64,000 nt of DNA from Theocolax elegans (taxonomy: Eukaryota > Arthropoda > Insecta > Hymenoptera > Cerocephalidae). The stretch covers positions 65,414,162 through 65,478,161 of the forward strand of contig CM047427.1 in the NCBI GenBank assembly GCA_026168455.1. Reading direction: 5' to 3'. Positions 35,715-49,940 of this stretch are shown in pieces (position 1 is the first letter of the stretch; every line of letters starts with the position of its first letter). The notes beneath the pieces were generated by a model. The model was not told the DNA's origin. It did not search any database and saw only the letters and a list, made by a program, of their open reading frames with translations. A program made the translations under genes and the position numbers.

Positions 35715-38700
35715 ACACGAATATTTATAGCTTATTCGATAAAAAAATAAAGAAAATAGTGGAAAAGTGTAAATCTGATAAAATAACGACCGCGATAAAC
35801 CAACCGTGTCTCTTTCATCCAGATTGATGATTTGACTCTTTTTTTCTAGCCTCTTGACATACCACATCGCATACGTACGTACAGCTGCACGGTAATTGAA
35901 AACAAGAACCAATAGGAAGAGATCAACCTGATCGAATTTGAACCGTTTTTTATCCGTTGTGTGCTTCGAAATTGATAATTGAAGAATCGGTTAAATCAAT
36001 TTATCACCTCTTTTATTTTTAGGAGACAAAAATTACAACTATAGTTAAAATTATCAAAATAAATTATATATTGTTTTGCACATTTTCGGTGAACTTGCAT
36101 GAAAATGCATGATAGAAGAATATATTTGATCTTTCGATATTTATTAACAGTTAAGAACTGTCGAGGGGCTAGTTAGCTGTATATATGGCTTACGCGCCAA
36201 AAAACGACTTGTTTACGTCAAAAAATATCTTGTTATCTAATAAATTCTTCCCTCAGCGAATGCAACAAAAAGTTTATAACTTTAAAAAGCTCCATACAAA
36301 TGAGATAAAGAGAAAAGGGAGAATTAACTAAATTGGCAAATCTTGTTTTGAAATGTATTGAGAGAATTTGGAACGTCATGTATGTCCCAACGAAAAAGGA
36401 ATAAGCGAATCCCGTGGCTCACCATTTATACATGTACCTTCATATATATACATGTATATACATATATACATACGTACATGATACATTCATGTCTATACTC
36501 CTCTTTCGCTTCACTCAAATTAAGCGAAATAGGAATGCGGGATGCGGGTTTAAAAATTTTCGTTTCGAAATTCCCGCGCTTTGTGGAAGCTCTGGCCTCT
36601 TCGGCAGTTGCGATTAAAGCACCCGATGAACGTACCGCACGAGAATGGAGAGAGCATGAATTTATGATACTTTTGAGTTTTATGGGGATGATGTAGATCC
36701 ATTATCAACGAGTTCACATTCTTGCGCACTTGATATAATTCAACAATGTAACGATTTTGTTTGACGATTTTTATAACAAATAGTTTTCTCGTATTTAAGC
36801 GCATAAAGATGAAAGAGAAAACGTAAAACTAATATTTTTTTTATCTGCGGTATACGAGTATTTTGTATTCTTTAATTTCCTTTAATTATACGCTCATTTA
36901 CATTTATCCTTTGAATCCATGACTTTTAGATTCTTTAAATATTATTTACTTAATTTTCATATTATTCTGGTCAAAATAATTAATTAACGTTTATAGCACA
37001 TAATTACATAATAATGAATTATAATTAATAAGTTCATGTATTTATAAATAAATTAATTTTATACTGCTTACTCGCTATTAAACTTAATTAAATGACTAAA
37101 ATATATACATGTATTTATATTACGTTGGTCAAATTTAACGATATTACAATAATTGCTATTGTAAGTTTTGGAAACGCGATCGCAATTCCCAAACAAAATG
37201 TTTCACCTAGAATAATTTAAAAAAGCAATACACATTATGCATAAATATAAAATTCAAGATGTGCAAGAATGACACATAAAATTTAATGATCTATTAAAGC
37301 AGGAGACAGCAAAGGGTAACAATAATACGTCACAGTTTTATTTTTTGTCTTGCGATTTTAAAAATTAAGCACTGCTATTAAAATCTAATAAAAATTTTAT
37401 CTCGCATAAAGAATGTTATAAAAACTGGTAACTAAATATTTCTAGCGCATCGCAAACTGCATATATATAACTTTTCAAAAAGTGACACCATACCAGTCCT
37501 TTATGCGCGGCAGTCGCAATTCTATCACGTCATCGTTTTTGTTTCGGTTCTCATTCTCATGCAAATTAGACTCTTTTACATAATAATATTTTATTTTTCA
37601 ATATGGTTTACAGTTCGCTAATATTAGAATAGTAATTCTTTACATAAATATTATGTTAATTAAGCATTCGTGTAAGGTTATATTTAATATTTTATTTATT
37701 TTTGGTGATTAAATTTATTTTAATTTCCAATTTTTTGCTTTTTTACACTTGCTAACTCTCCTCGCTATAAATTACCTTTTCATATAATTAATAGCTACTG
37801 CAATAAAATGTAATAATTATTCAAGAAAAGTACTAATTCCAAAAACTGGGAAAGAAAAAGATAATTGTAGAAGTTACATAACGAACAATGCTGCAAATAC
37901 CGGCGCACAATTTAGTTGCTAGTTGAAGCTTACACGTTACTTGTGCTTAAAGTATAAAATTCGTTCATCAAAGTTATTTTAATCACATTTTATGATATGT
38001 TCCGTACATATTTTTTCTGGTATATTTTACGAATAATATAGAAATATTATTTACTTTTATTAAATAATTTGTTTGTTTAAAATTTTAAATGTCTGGATAA
38101 TAATATACGTTACGCGTTTGCAATCATAAAATGAAAGCATACGTAGTTGAAATATTTATAAATGTAACGAAGTTGTCTTCTCCATTATCCATATAGCGTT
38201 TGAATATTTGTTATTTTCTTTTGCATCAAATTTCAATACATTTTAATCCTTTGTTGTCAAATATATGTTACACATCATTTTTGAAATATATGTAATAGTA
38301 TATAAAATAAAAATTTATATTCATTGATATTTTATGTAATAATTATTTTATTTGCGTACAGATACTCGAGATGGAAAAAATATTTTATAAACATTTTAAT
38401 TAATTATGCACATCGATAAGTAATATAATATAGTAATATATTTTAATAAATGTCTACCGAAACTACAACTATATACACTTTCAATTTTTCGAAATCAAGA
38501 TCGTGTATCACATCAACTACGGTAACAGCACAAATCGTTCAAATATTTAATGAATTTTATGTAACTATGTATGGGCATTTAAAAAGTTTTAACATATATT
38601 ATTGTTTGCATGATAAAACTTAATATGAAACAATGTACCAATTCATTGTCCGATGTTCCCCAACGGTTACGATTGTGAAAATACGTATGTATAAAAAAAT

Positions 38701-38790
38701 TTTAGTACTATGAATATGTCGAGTACATCCAAGATAAAATTATTCGCTTAATGAAAACAAAAACGCACATGCGGAACGATATCCGAAAAT
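35715..38790. other. AT-rich spacer with a GC-richer patch at 36.3-36.7 kb
   Basis: The patch contains TA/CA/TG runs. Frames at 36358-36696 and 36414-36617 overlap in different phases and begin with translated TATACATG repeats. The rest is AT-rich and empty, including 36800-38780. Confidence 0.5.
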
Positions 38791-40475
38791 AAAGTAAAAA
38801 AAATAGAAGAGAACGAGCCGAGGAAGAAGAGGAGAAAAGCAACTTTGGTAAAATGTCCATGAGAGCCATAAATATTTGGAATACTAGGCACGGTCGGGAA
38901 AGGGTGCAGGGTTAGGTATAATGTTCAGCAGCCGACGTGTCTTGTCCGCACCGAGGACGCGACGTACAGCGTCTCTCTCTCTCTTTCTCTCTCGCTCCGG
39001 CGCGGAATAATTAGCGAGCGCCCGACAACAATTCGTTAAAAGCCACCGCCGGGCTTGCCATCTCTTGCTATCTCTGTGTCTGTACATATACATGTATATA
39101 CATATACATACGTATACCTTCACCCTTGGATCCCTCGGCCTTTTGCTTTGTTTTTCGCCTTGTTTACGCGGTCCCTACTTTCCTCCCGTTCCTCCACGGC
39201 TTTTTTGATATTGAAATTGTTTCCAGCTCGCTTTTCCTAAGGGGGTGGGAAGCTTCATCGTTTTAGTTTTATTTCCCGTTTACTTTTCGCTCAGAACTCC
39301 CGGTGTACTCACTTTCTCTTTAAGCCTTTGATCTTCCAACTTTCATTTTGTACATGTAAGGTGCACTTTTTTCGAAATTATTGACATTTCGAAGACACCG
39401 ATATATTTTCGGCTCAGCTTTATAGTAAATAATTATTCGAAATGTAGTATAATGTAAACGTTTACACGCTGGCTAGTACAATATTCTTTCTATTATTTGT
39501 CCGTACTTTTGTATTTTACATTCAATTTATTTGGAACAATATAGAAATTTACCGCTGTAACACATACAATTCTAGTATCCAATTATTGATTTGTAATATA
39601 AATGATAACAATAAATAATTTTCGATATAAAAACATTGAGCACCAGCCTCATAAACTAATAGATAAAGTAAAAAATCCATATATTATTTTAACACATTAT
39701 ATTTACTATTAATTTATATATGTATATAGATTTGATCAGAAATTGGGTATGTTACGGTACAGCAAACGTTGCATTGTCCATGTATCTGTTTATTTTGATA
39801 TTGAATTAATTAACTGTTTAATTTGATATCGACAAAAAATGAAATATTTATTTAGCTAAATATATAAAATAATTATTTGTTTACTATAACATCAATCGAC
39901 TGCCATTTAAAGTAATATATTGATTAGGAATAATAAAATACCAACTACTAATTATTTTGTGTATTTTTAACTTTCAAATAATATTATTAATTAATATTCT
40001 ATTCTATTGCATTTAGTTATGTATAGTTAAGATCACGACACTTAACGTAATTTTTCTATGAATAATCTAATGTAGTTAAAAATGTAATATATTCACGAAG
40101 AGAGGTAACAGAATTAATTCGTTGAAAATACACCGACACGCATACATATATATGTGTGTGTATATTCTGCAGTACTTATTTAAGTTCTGATTGACGCTCA
40201 TATTTCACAAAGCGCCAAAGGAAAATCCTCGTTTAATGAATTATTCCAGTGAGTCACCCGTCTTAAAAGCCGCCTCCTCGCGATAATGAAGGAAGCCGGC
40301 GGTGCTGCAGCTTCTACAGGCAAAGTGCGCCAAGTAATAATCCCATAGCGAATCTATGCGAGCACCAGGTAATAGATGCTATTCCCCTACTTTCTTCCTA
40401 ACAACTTTTTCACTTCACGATTTCCTACATCGATAATAAAATGACAACCAAGGCACACCGCTATAATTATATATC
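38791..40475. other. CpG-richer patch then AT-rich spacer
   Basis: GC-rich block at about 38790-39340 with a CT tract at 38970-38994 and CpG-rich segments (CGCCGGG, GCGCGG). Opposing frames at 38884-39123 (-) and 39055-39240 (+) lack domains. 39341-40120 is AT-rich and empty. A second patch lies at about 40120-40420. Confidence 0.45.
38970..38994. repeat. CT microsatellite
   Basis: A slightly interrupted CT dinucleotide tract in a CpG-rich patch. Confidence 0.8.
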
Positions 40476-40495
40476 TGCATTATATATATAATGCA
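40476..40495. repeat. 20-bp perfect palindrome
   Basis: TGCATTATATATATAATGCA is its own reverse complement: GC-tipped ends around an AT core. It could extrude as a cruciform or simply be chance within AT-rich DNA. Confidence 0.6.
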
Positions 40496-41709
40496 CCACG
40501 GTAAAATAAGATACGTGACTTTGACTAGGTATACACCTACATTACTCAAACAGCTTTTCCCGGTGACAAATTATAAATTAATAAAATTTTATTTATTTGT
40601 TTGGAAGTAATGCAGATAGATAATATTTTTATTAAATAAATCAGTAGTTTGTGAATAGTTTAAACCAGTATATGCAAATTTCTTTTTAATTATTGGTAAT
40701 TAATTTTACGAAACATTTATTTACTATAATATCCATTATAATGTTTAAATAATTGATTCAAATTTTTGGTTAATAATTTTCTATTGTATGTTATATCTGT
40801 CTTGTTAGCTTTGTAAATTTTGTCAAGTGAAAAACAAATTTTGAAAGTTGAAAAATAGAACAAAAATAAAATTTGTTTAAATTACATACACACGCGAATT
40901 TACGTACGCGTGTATCGAAAGATGTCCGAAACAGGAGGTAAGCATCAGCCCGCAGGCGTAGCTCTGTTAATGCGATGGGGAGGAAAACGTTAGGGACGAG
41001 AATGAAACTGCGATTCAACAAATCTTCCAAAAAGTTTTCAACATTAGGAACCGCTGGTGAAAGTATAAAACAGAGTGAGAGGGAAGCACCGCACTGCGAA
41101 CGTTTGCGTTGAAAGAAAACCATGAAATTGAAATAGTAGTCTCTTCTCTCTTTTGTTTCTCGTTTAAGCTGCTTTCCTGTCTCTTTTAAATAAAAAAAAG
41201 GTTCGTATTACGAACAAGAAATTTCGATGATACATAAGCTTTAATTCGATATTGTTACACACTTCATTTTTGATAATTGATGGAATATAATTCCCTTCGA
41301 ATAAATGTTATTTTAAGCTATCCATTATTGATGCAAAAGTCATAGGAGAATTTGATAAAAATTTAAATAATTTCAATTGCTTACATATAGGTATTTAAAC
41401 GTCAATTTGTTCTCCAAATAATAATTTAAAATTAAATATAAAAATTTTTTAAATATTTTTAAAATTATATCAACAAAACATTTTTAATGTTAAATATTGA
41501 AAATTATGAAAATACGAATAGCTGTTTAAATTATGAGCGGAAATTGTGGCGAAATTATTAAAACGAAGTATTATATTTCTATGAAGAAAAATAAAAGAAC
41601 GCAATAAAAATTGCACGATTTACTGTAATTTTACGAGTTTTAATCTACATCTTTCTTTCGATTTCACTCCCTTATTCGCAACCCCCACATCCAGCTATTG
41701 TTTTTCCTT

Positions 41710-41734
41710 GAGAGAGAGAGAGAGAGAGAGAGAG
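41710..41734. repeat. (GA)n microsatellite
   Basis: A perfect GA dinucleotide run in a CpG-richer patch. Confidence 0.85.
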
Positions 41735-43918
41735 CAACCCCGCCCCTCTTTTTTTCAGTACCCTCGCTCCCCGTGGCGTTCAGCCTTCCGAGTTCACAAA
41801 CGAAATCCCGTCCAGGGGCTACTGGAAAATCAATTCGTTCCCCACGTGACATCCTTTGAGATCACTTAGAGAAAATTCCGCGAGGCATGGAAAGACACAA
41901 GGGGCTCGACCGTCTACGAATCTAAATATTTAAATTTTATGTACTATCCAATATTGTAAGTAGTAAAATGACTAAACGATTAAGAATTTATAGGTTCATA
42001 AGACAATCCAAAAATTAATATACTTTTTTTAATATTCGGTTTTTAAGACATAGTTAGTAAAAGGACGTAACACGAGACAGGATGTAATATAAGTCACGGT
42101 TGTATATTCCAGGTTTGATCAAGTTTTGTGAATTGTGTAGTTCTTTTATATATTTTTTATCACGCGACGAATACTATCATCATGATAGTGCATTACCAAG
42201 GGAAGGTGGTGTGTGTACCTTGAATATAACTAGATCAATAAGAGAATTAGGGAAAAAAGAAAATTAAAACACATCAAAATGTAACGGTGTTAATTGATTA
42301 ATTACATGAAAATGCATCAAATGAAATTTAATTTTTTGTTTCAAAATAAAACCTAAAATCGTCAAGAAAGATTATCAAACATTTGACCGGAAATTTTTTA
42401 TTTTTCTATTTGATAAATAAGTTAAGTATATCAAATATCAAAAATATCAAATATAACAATATATAACAACATATATACAAAATAACAATCAATGTATCAA
42501 AAATTAAATTATTTTTAAAATTGAATAATGAACAAAAAAAATATGCAAATATTAAAAACTGAGTGTGAATAATTGAAGAACACTATATTTTTTAATGGGA
42601 ATCCATATATTGACAAGCGGATTACGAAGTTTCTCTTACTTCTTTTGGTACAAGACTTGCGACCTTTTTCCTTTCTTAATGGGCCACAGGAAGTGTGGGT
42701 GAAATGGCACCGTGGTGGTTGAGTTTCATAGGGTGGGGTAACGGGTATCTTTTATATGAGCGGCAACTAATGTCTTTGTCATGTTGACTGTCGACAAATC
42801 GTCCCTTATATATACGCAATGGCAAGCGAAAGACAGAGAGAGAGATGCGATGATCAGAGGGAAAAGGCATTGCCGAGGTTGGGGGCGGCAAAAAAAAGGA
42901 GATGAGCTACGGAACTTGGGCTGCAGATAACGAGCGGAATTTTGGCTAGTATACGCGAACCTCGTGTCAAACTACGCGTGTATTTCTTATTTGAATTATC
43001 CGTCGTGTAATGAGCTAATTTTCCTCTAACAGGAATTTAAAAAATATGGATTTATATTCAACTGTTCTTTTGGTAATTAAGTCTTGTGTCTCCAATTTTT
43101 TCAATTGGTAAATTTTCACTGCAATTACTAAGACATGCAATATTTAACCTTCACAAATTTTATTTTGCGAAATAAAACCAACAGCTTAATATTGTACTAT
43201 GTACTACTCGTATGCACCTTCATTTTTACGTATGTTTTTTTGTATAATTAACTCTAAATATCTGTCGCAAGAGATACCTGGCACCAATATATTCTAATTT
43301 TTGCAACTATATTTTATAATTTGCTGTGTCAAAAATTTTCGTAAATCTAGAAAAATCACCACTATTGGTTGACACGAATCAGCACTTTTGACAAATACTT
43401 TTATTTTCTACTAACGTATCACTCCTACACGATTCCTATAAATCATTTTTATAAATTTAACATCAAAATGTAAAAAAATTTTTATTATATTTTTAATCAT
43501 AGTATACAAATATTTAGGAATTAATTACATATACTTTATATTTATAGCTTCTATAAAAGCATTTTATGTCTCTGTAAATGATAAGTTGTACATGTGTAGT
43601 ATTGTAATTATACGTGTTATTGATTGAGATTGTTAGATCCACTTTTATTATGCCTATTTATTTAGCATTACTTGTGTACAGTTTTACCTTAAATATGTTA
43701 TATCAATATTCCGAAAATTCGTAAATATAAATAAGTAAATATAAATATACTTAAAATAATCAAGTAGTCTGTATGTAGACTTGGATATTGAATTAATTTT
43801 AAGAAAAGTAAACCGTACAAAGTATTGAATTGATTCGCAGGTACGATTCTGACAGAATCAGTCGAAAATAACAATAAGTCAGATAAACAATAATACATAG
43901 AGGGAAAGAGAGGGAACG

Positions 43919-43934
43919 AGAGAGAGAGAGAGAG
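43919..43934. repeat. (GA)n microsatellite
   Basis: A short GA run upstream of the CpG-rich island at 44.0-44.46 kb. Confidence 0.75.
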
Positions 43935-43999
43935 CTAAAATTAACCACATCTACATCAGTAATTTGCTGAACGAAAAGAAAACGACAGCTCCATCTAAT

Positions 44000-44460
44000 A
44001 TCCTGATGTTACTCGGTCTTTACTCATTCGGGGTCGCGTACCGACTACCGAGTCCATGATTAACGATTTCCCGATGGGTTCCCGCGCGGTACCTACGGGA
44101 AACCACACGGAAAAAAAGGGAGCTAGGTATATACATATATTGAACGAGGAGGAAGAGAAAAAGGGAAAAAGAGAAAGGGGATAGAGAGGAAGAGAGAAAC
44201 AAGGGGATAGAAAAGGTCGCGCAACGAGTAAATCTTTGTCTCTCGTAACGCGAGCTTCGTCTATATTTCAGAGTAGAGAGGCTGGGCGCGGGATATAGTC
44301 GAAGTGAGCTGACGTCATGCCGCGCGCTCGGTAACCGGAGACGCCGGCCGGCCGGCCGGACCGATGTCCGTTTTTATAAAACTTGACCCGATGGCCATTG
44401 CCGAGGGGGGAAATTCTTGAAAACTGAAACGCCTGCGTAGCAAAACTCGGTACGTCTATA
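44000..44460 (+). promoter_or_regulatory. CpG island with CRE palindrome, CCGG tandem repeat and TATA
   Basis: The most GC-rich block of the window. It contains the full CRE palindrome TGACGTCA at 44310-44317, a tandem GGCC/CCGG run at 44343-44359, and TATAAA at 44375-44380. The order CRE, GC-rich repeat, TATA within 70 bp would suit a plus-strand Pol II promoter starting near 44405. CREB/ATF-type factors bind the CRE (established knowledge); promoter activity is inference. No coding exon follows that I can recognise, so an enhancer or conserved non-coding element is equally possible. The minus-strand frame 44020-44202 is purine-repeat translation. Confidence 0.35.
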
Positions 44461-45540
44461 TAGTTTATAGTCGAGCTTCATACCAAATTAATTGTTTCGT
44501 TCGTTTGCTTTATTTTCCCAACTATTCATTGAAAAGTGATATCTATTGTTCCGCTATCTGACTGAACTATTGAAATGTTTCGAGATTGATCTTTCAATTA
44601 GAATGCCTAGGATTTAAATAAATTTTAAGATTAAATTTAAGATATTTGTTGATATAATAATTGAAAGAAACGTTACCGATCCCGAAGCAACATAATCTAA
44701 ATAAACCAGTTAAGAGAAATTTAAGCTACAACAAATTTAAGAGATGTTCTTATTTTACCGGTAACTGGTTAATTAATAAATATTTAACCGTCATACCTAA
44801 ATAGAAATACACAAGCTAAATTAATATCAACATACATGTAAAGTACTGAATAATTTTACTCTAAAAAGTTTCACCAAACCAGGCATAATTTCTATAAGTT
44901 TGCATCATGGTTTTGAATGTATAAAAATAATATATATTGACATTATCATAGAAATAAAAAAAAAACTTTTAAATATTTAAATTCTTTTTAAGATAGTTAC
45001 TCTTCTTACATCTGCTTGTATTTAATACTAGATTGTATTTCTATGTTTGATATATGTATGATATATCCTCGCTTTTATAGCTATCTATATATAGCTTTTG
45101 ACAATGTATTTTATATAATTTGCTTTAACGCCGTATACATTCATATATATATATATATATAAAATACTGCGATCTATAAATATGCTGTTCTTAATTTATT
45201 TACACAATATACCATTCGATACAAACGAGGATTACAAACACCTTGAACAAGGATAAAAAATTAATCTGCTATATTCAAAATACTCGCCCGCTAGCATTAT
45301 ACAATGATCTATATAAAGCTTTCGTATTTGAACAAATAGAGTTGAGAGTAAAGTTAATTATAAATGTAACTATTTATTAATACATACATAAAGAAAAGAA
45401 TAAGTGAGTGCAAGGTGATTAAAGAGGTTATCTCTGAACTGCACACTGAAATGCAAATCGGGTGAAACCGATTTAATTAAATCAGTGGTCTACACAAACA
45501 CTTATCTAGTTACGTAAATTGCACACTTCCCGACAATGCG
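44461..45540. other. AT-rich spacer, no gene seen
   Basis: AT-rich with a (TA)n run at 45143-45161. No recognisable feature. Confidence 0.5.
45143..45161. repeat. (TA)n microsatellite
   Basis: A perfect TA dinucleotide run. Confidence 0.85.
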
Positions 45541-46150
45541 CTCTCAAGTAAACTCGAGGAACAAAGTGGCGGTGACTATATCCTCAAGGAAAAGGACGAC
45601 GGAACGAAAGAAAAGTGCGAGGTTGGAGAGAGAGAGAGAGAGAGAGAGTGAGAGTGAGAGAGGGAGTGGGTGAGGCGAGGAGAAAAAAACGTCGAAAGAA
45701 TTATTCGACGATAAAACGTCGCGGGGTCTGATGATGTTGATGCACCGGAACGGAGGAGATAATGGGCCACGTCGACGAGGGCGACGAGAGATTTATTCGG
45801 CAAAGCCGAATGTCCTCCACTCTTCGTAAACTCGTTAAACTATTACGACGGATCGAGTTTCTTTTTCATTACCTCTTCCACCCTTGTCGAGTGACGAGTC
45901 CACTGATTTATCGACTCGCGTGCCGATTGGATGTGTCCGCTTTCGCCCGCCCGCGAAATGGAGATTCATCTTTTGTTCCCTTTTTGCTTTTGCATCGCCA
46001 GTTCCCGTTTGTTTGAATTAGCCCTATTGAGGGTACAGCCTTCGAGAGTTGGTTATCGAGTTGAAAACTTTTATCACGATACAACGGATGAACCCTATTA
46101 CATTCTTATACTAAGTAGAAAGAAATTATTGCACCCCATACAATAGAATC
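45541..46150. other. CpG-richer patch with GA tract and hairpin
   Basis: A GC-rich block with a GA tract at 45626-45660 and a perfect hairpin ATTCGGC-AAA-GCCGAAT near 45795-45811. Overlapping frames on both strands (45576-45803 minus, 45762-46016 plus, 45931-46146 plus) carry no domains and conflict with one another. Likely regulatory or neutral. Confidence 0.4.
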
Positions 46151-49100
46151 GTTCCGTCGTTTACGTTAAGTACTTTAACTTCAACTTCAACTTTTTTATA
46201 TTCTTACAAATAATAATATCTTTCTACCGTTAAAAGGATTATTGAACTGTCAGTTATTTCGCATGACCAAAGGTTTACCATCTACGCAATATTTTACAAA
46301 CTGTGTAAAGTATACAAATCATTTATTATATTTGTCTTATAGTATACTTGTTAATTTGTTTGCGAATATATACACAATAGAATTATAAGTAATTAGAATA
46401 ATGCATATCTTTATAAAACGCTTTGTGAGTTAAATTTTATGCTACTTATACAGAGCTGATGCACTTCGAGTACAAAATAAATTGATAATCTTGTTAAATT
46501 TATACGATTGATCGCCAGTGTATTTACGATTTAAAAAATCAAAATAATCTTTAAATAATTTAATAGCCAGGAAACTAGACAGGAAATCGAAATAAGATGA
46601 TTATAGGAATACAAATGTAATATCATTTAATAGTATTTAATGTATGCGAAGTGCAAAATTTTATTCCTCGTATCTTTTAATGGTCTCATCAAAGCTGCAC
46701 TATATAAACCTGCAATTTCTCTAATAAATGAGAGTAAGAGAAAAAGAGAAAAAAGACGTATCTATTCACCGAACACACGCGGTGAGTTATAATTCGAACT
46801 ATCCGGTACCTTCAAAATCCTCGAAAGTGGAAGACTAGGCTTTTCACATCGAACCTATGGTTGTTACGGCTTAAAGGATTTGCGTTACCCAGAACGAATT
46901 CACCGGATAAAACAAAGTCTCTTTTGCTGGCGAGAAGTGAATATTTCACGCTCTGCGAAATAATTTCTCACTTTGGGATGGTGTGCGAAAAAAATAACGA
47001 GACGAAGGAGGAACATTTTCAAACTGTAAGAATATGTATGGGAAAGAGCTTATAACTGCTATTGCACATGCATAATTTGTCGGCGAAAGAAAGAAATATA
47101 TATATATATGTATATAGATAAACCGAGATTCTCCTTTTAAAGCTCGAGAGACCGATTTAATAATGTAATGCTTTCGAGAGAGCTACTCTTATATTTCCAT
47201 ATTTTCTCTTGTATGAAAGACAATATTAATTAGATTTGTGTTGTATAAGAAGAGAATTGTTACAGATATGATACACGTATCAGAAAATAGAAAGATATAT
47301 GTATAATGTATTGGTAATTAAGTTTTATTAAACAGATAAAATGTTTAACAATATTACTTTGCGTCACATATGTATTTATAAATACCTTGCATTTCGAAAA
47401 TATTTATTTTTTTATTTATTTATTTTTAATTAATGTCTTAAAATTTTATAATTTATTTTTATTTAGATATTCCTTGATGTGTACTACAGACTAACTATTT
47501 TATAATAAAAAATAATTGATACAACCATTATAACAAATGACATGTAGAATGTGCATTTGATATTTGTCTATTCCAAATAATCTACACAACAATTTAACTA
47601 CTAATCAATAATTAACAACTTATCTATTATTAATAAAACTTAAAATTTTTAAAATCTAATAAAATAAAAGTATTATTTATCAATTTATTTAGAGCTAGAT
47701 ACGTTTTTTAATTTAAATAAATAAAAAAACCCAAAGAAATATTGCATATAACGTAAAAAATGGATTTTTATTTCTTTAAATTAGAAAACCTATACCTCAC
47801 CTTCAAAAAATCAAAAAATGATATTTTCAATTTTTGAAATCAACGTTGGAGGGTGAAAGACAAGTATTATCATTAGTAAAAAACCATTTATCGATGTAAA
47901 TTTTTGTTGTTACACGTTACATTTTTATAAAGTTTATTTCAACATGTTTATATCTCAATTATTTAATAATAAACAAGGCATGTACAGATACATATGCAAT
48001 AGATATGTTATCTTTATATGTCAAAGAAAATGTTAACTTATTCCGGGCCATAAAGAGTTAAAAAAGGATCAGTTGGATTAATAATGAAAAATTACATATC
48101 AACCGTTAAGATTGAAAGGCACGACAAAAAGCTACTGAAATTTCAAAGAAATAAAAATCGAAAGCGTTTGATCGTAACATCAAACTTGATGGAGTCGATA
48201 ATTAATTTTCAATTCTCCAGTTCACACGTTCAATCATCGAGTTTCACACGAGCCCTATCAAATGCCCTATCGAAAGTTTATTAGCTTTTTTTTACCATCC
48301 TCTCTTCTCTAACGTGCTAAAAACATTTTGTTCCCGCTTTGAATGCAGACGCCATCCTGAAATTTGCTTTAATGCTCTACCCCTCGTTTCATCCATTGAA
48401 TAATTTTCTATTCTTTACGCAAATTCAATCACTATATGTATATATTACATTTTTATTGGTATACCTATCAAAATATTTATTGCAAAGAAGACAATAATAT
48501 TAAATATTTATGCGAGGGTATTATTCGGGATTTCATGTATTTTTTTCTCGAAAAAGGATTATTTTAAATGTTTCATAACTTAAAATTATAAAATATAATT
48601 TTCGTTTGTGATAATAGTGAAAATTTGACCACTTATTACGGAATACAATTAGACGTGTGGGGAAATAAGGACAAGCGGAAAATACCACATGTACAATATA
48701 TCTAAAACTATTGTTATGTACTTGCATTTTATTGTTAAAAAATGTATTTATTTATTTGTACAATTTTCTAAATAAATCCTTTTTTTAATGCTACACGGAT
48801 ATCTTTAAATTAAGGATAGTTATACTATATTCTGTGTTTTCATGCAAATAATAATTAGATACGGTTTAAAACATTTTTAAGTATTGAGAACGCATAATTA
48901 AATAGTAGCTTTAGAAATATATTTAATGATTTCAATATGACAGTGTTACGTAAAAATGGCATAATTATTCTGAAAAAAATATGATTTTCATGTTTTACAT
49001 AATAATGTACTCAGAGTAAGTGTGAAACGTGTACATATTATAAAAGTAACTTAAATGTTCCAAAGCATAGAGTTTGATCTTTTTTTTGTAAACCCTGAAA

Positions 49101-49230
49101 TATTTGCATTTGTTAACACTTAAATTATTAAATAATCACGGAATAAAAAAATTGGATAACTGTTATCGCCAAAGTTTTAATAAAAATTTAGAGTTATCGG
49201 TGGATGGAGAAGGTGTAAAATAAAGGAAAA
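46151..49230. other. AT-rich spacer with patches at 46.7-47.2 and 48.1-48.4 kb
   Basis: No supported gene. A (TTTA)n-like run lies at about 47408-47428. The 64-codon frame at 46861-47055 and the 66-codon frame at 48084-48284 lack domains or splice borders. Confidence 0.5.
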
Positions 49231-49284
49231 ACAAATAGCTCTACACAGAATCATAACGAGGGTGCTCGCGAGAGAAATCGTAGA

Positions 49285-49319
49285 AAAGAAAACTCGCACG
49301 GCTCGTGCAGGCTTTTATA
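49285..49319 (-). promoter_or_regulatory. Candidate minus-strand TATA element
   Basis: A consensus TATAAAAG reads on the minus strand at 49312-49319, at the edge of a CpG-rich block (49230-49870). A perfect GCACG-AGC-CGTGC hairpin lies 8-20 bp downstream of it. Initiation would fall near 49285-49290. No downstream exon was identified, so support is motif-only. Confidence 0.2.
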
Positions 49320-49940
49320 GGTAATAAAAGACTAGAGAGGGACACACTCGGGTCGTCCAGTTAGAGCGACGGAAACTCGATCCGCTTGCCCGATATCGCG
49401 AGAAGACGTAGCGAGTTACCGGCACCGGCGGCAGCTGGGTATTACGCGGTCTGACGCGAACGCGACTCGCACTACTTTCGACCCGCCGCGGCATTTTATG
49501 GACGATACTGCGACGCGACGCCGCGGCCAACGATTATTGCAATTGTTCGTTCGTAAATCCTTCGGAACTTGCCAAATCTCTCCTTCCGTCCTCTGTCTTT
49601 TCTTCTCCGTTTCTCTTAGCCGACGTATAGAACGATCTAAAATTGCTTTGGCCGACCCAGAGATTTCTCTACAGTTTTCCTTATTTCTTTTATTTTTCGC
49701 GAGGTTCGCTTCGACAGCTTCGGCTCACTCACCATCCCCCCCCCCTCTCTCTCTCTTTCTCCTGGATTTGTCAATATTTTGGAACTGACTTTCTCGTTGG
49801 TGTACTTTATGTCAACCGAATTAAAGCCGAATCGTGCGGAAACTTGAAATTTTGACTTATTTCGATTGCAAGCTCTTTTCAAAACAACTCTATATGTCTT
49901 AGGTTTGTAGTGTCTATAATAATGAAACAACTGACATGAG
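49320..49940. other. CpG-rich block with C-run and CT tract
   Basis: GC-rich DNA with a C run at about 49736-49745 passing into a CT tract. Frames are open on both strands (49315-49530 minus, 49498-49788 plus, 49637-49930 minus, 49643-49855 plus), which indicates stop-poor composition rather than a gene. Confidence 0.45.

Larger units (their letters stand above)
40496..43997. other. Alternating AT-rich spacer and CpG-richer patches, no gene seen
   Basis: Patches at about 40880-41180, 41650-41930 and 42640-43000. The minus-strand frame at 40791-41123 (110 codons) spans a patch, but its C-terminal half is AT-driven and it has no domain. The near-palindrome ACTATCAT-C-ATGATAGT lies at 42173-42189, and GATTCTG-A-CAGAATC at 43845-43859. 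Confidence 0.45.
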
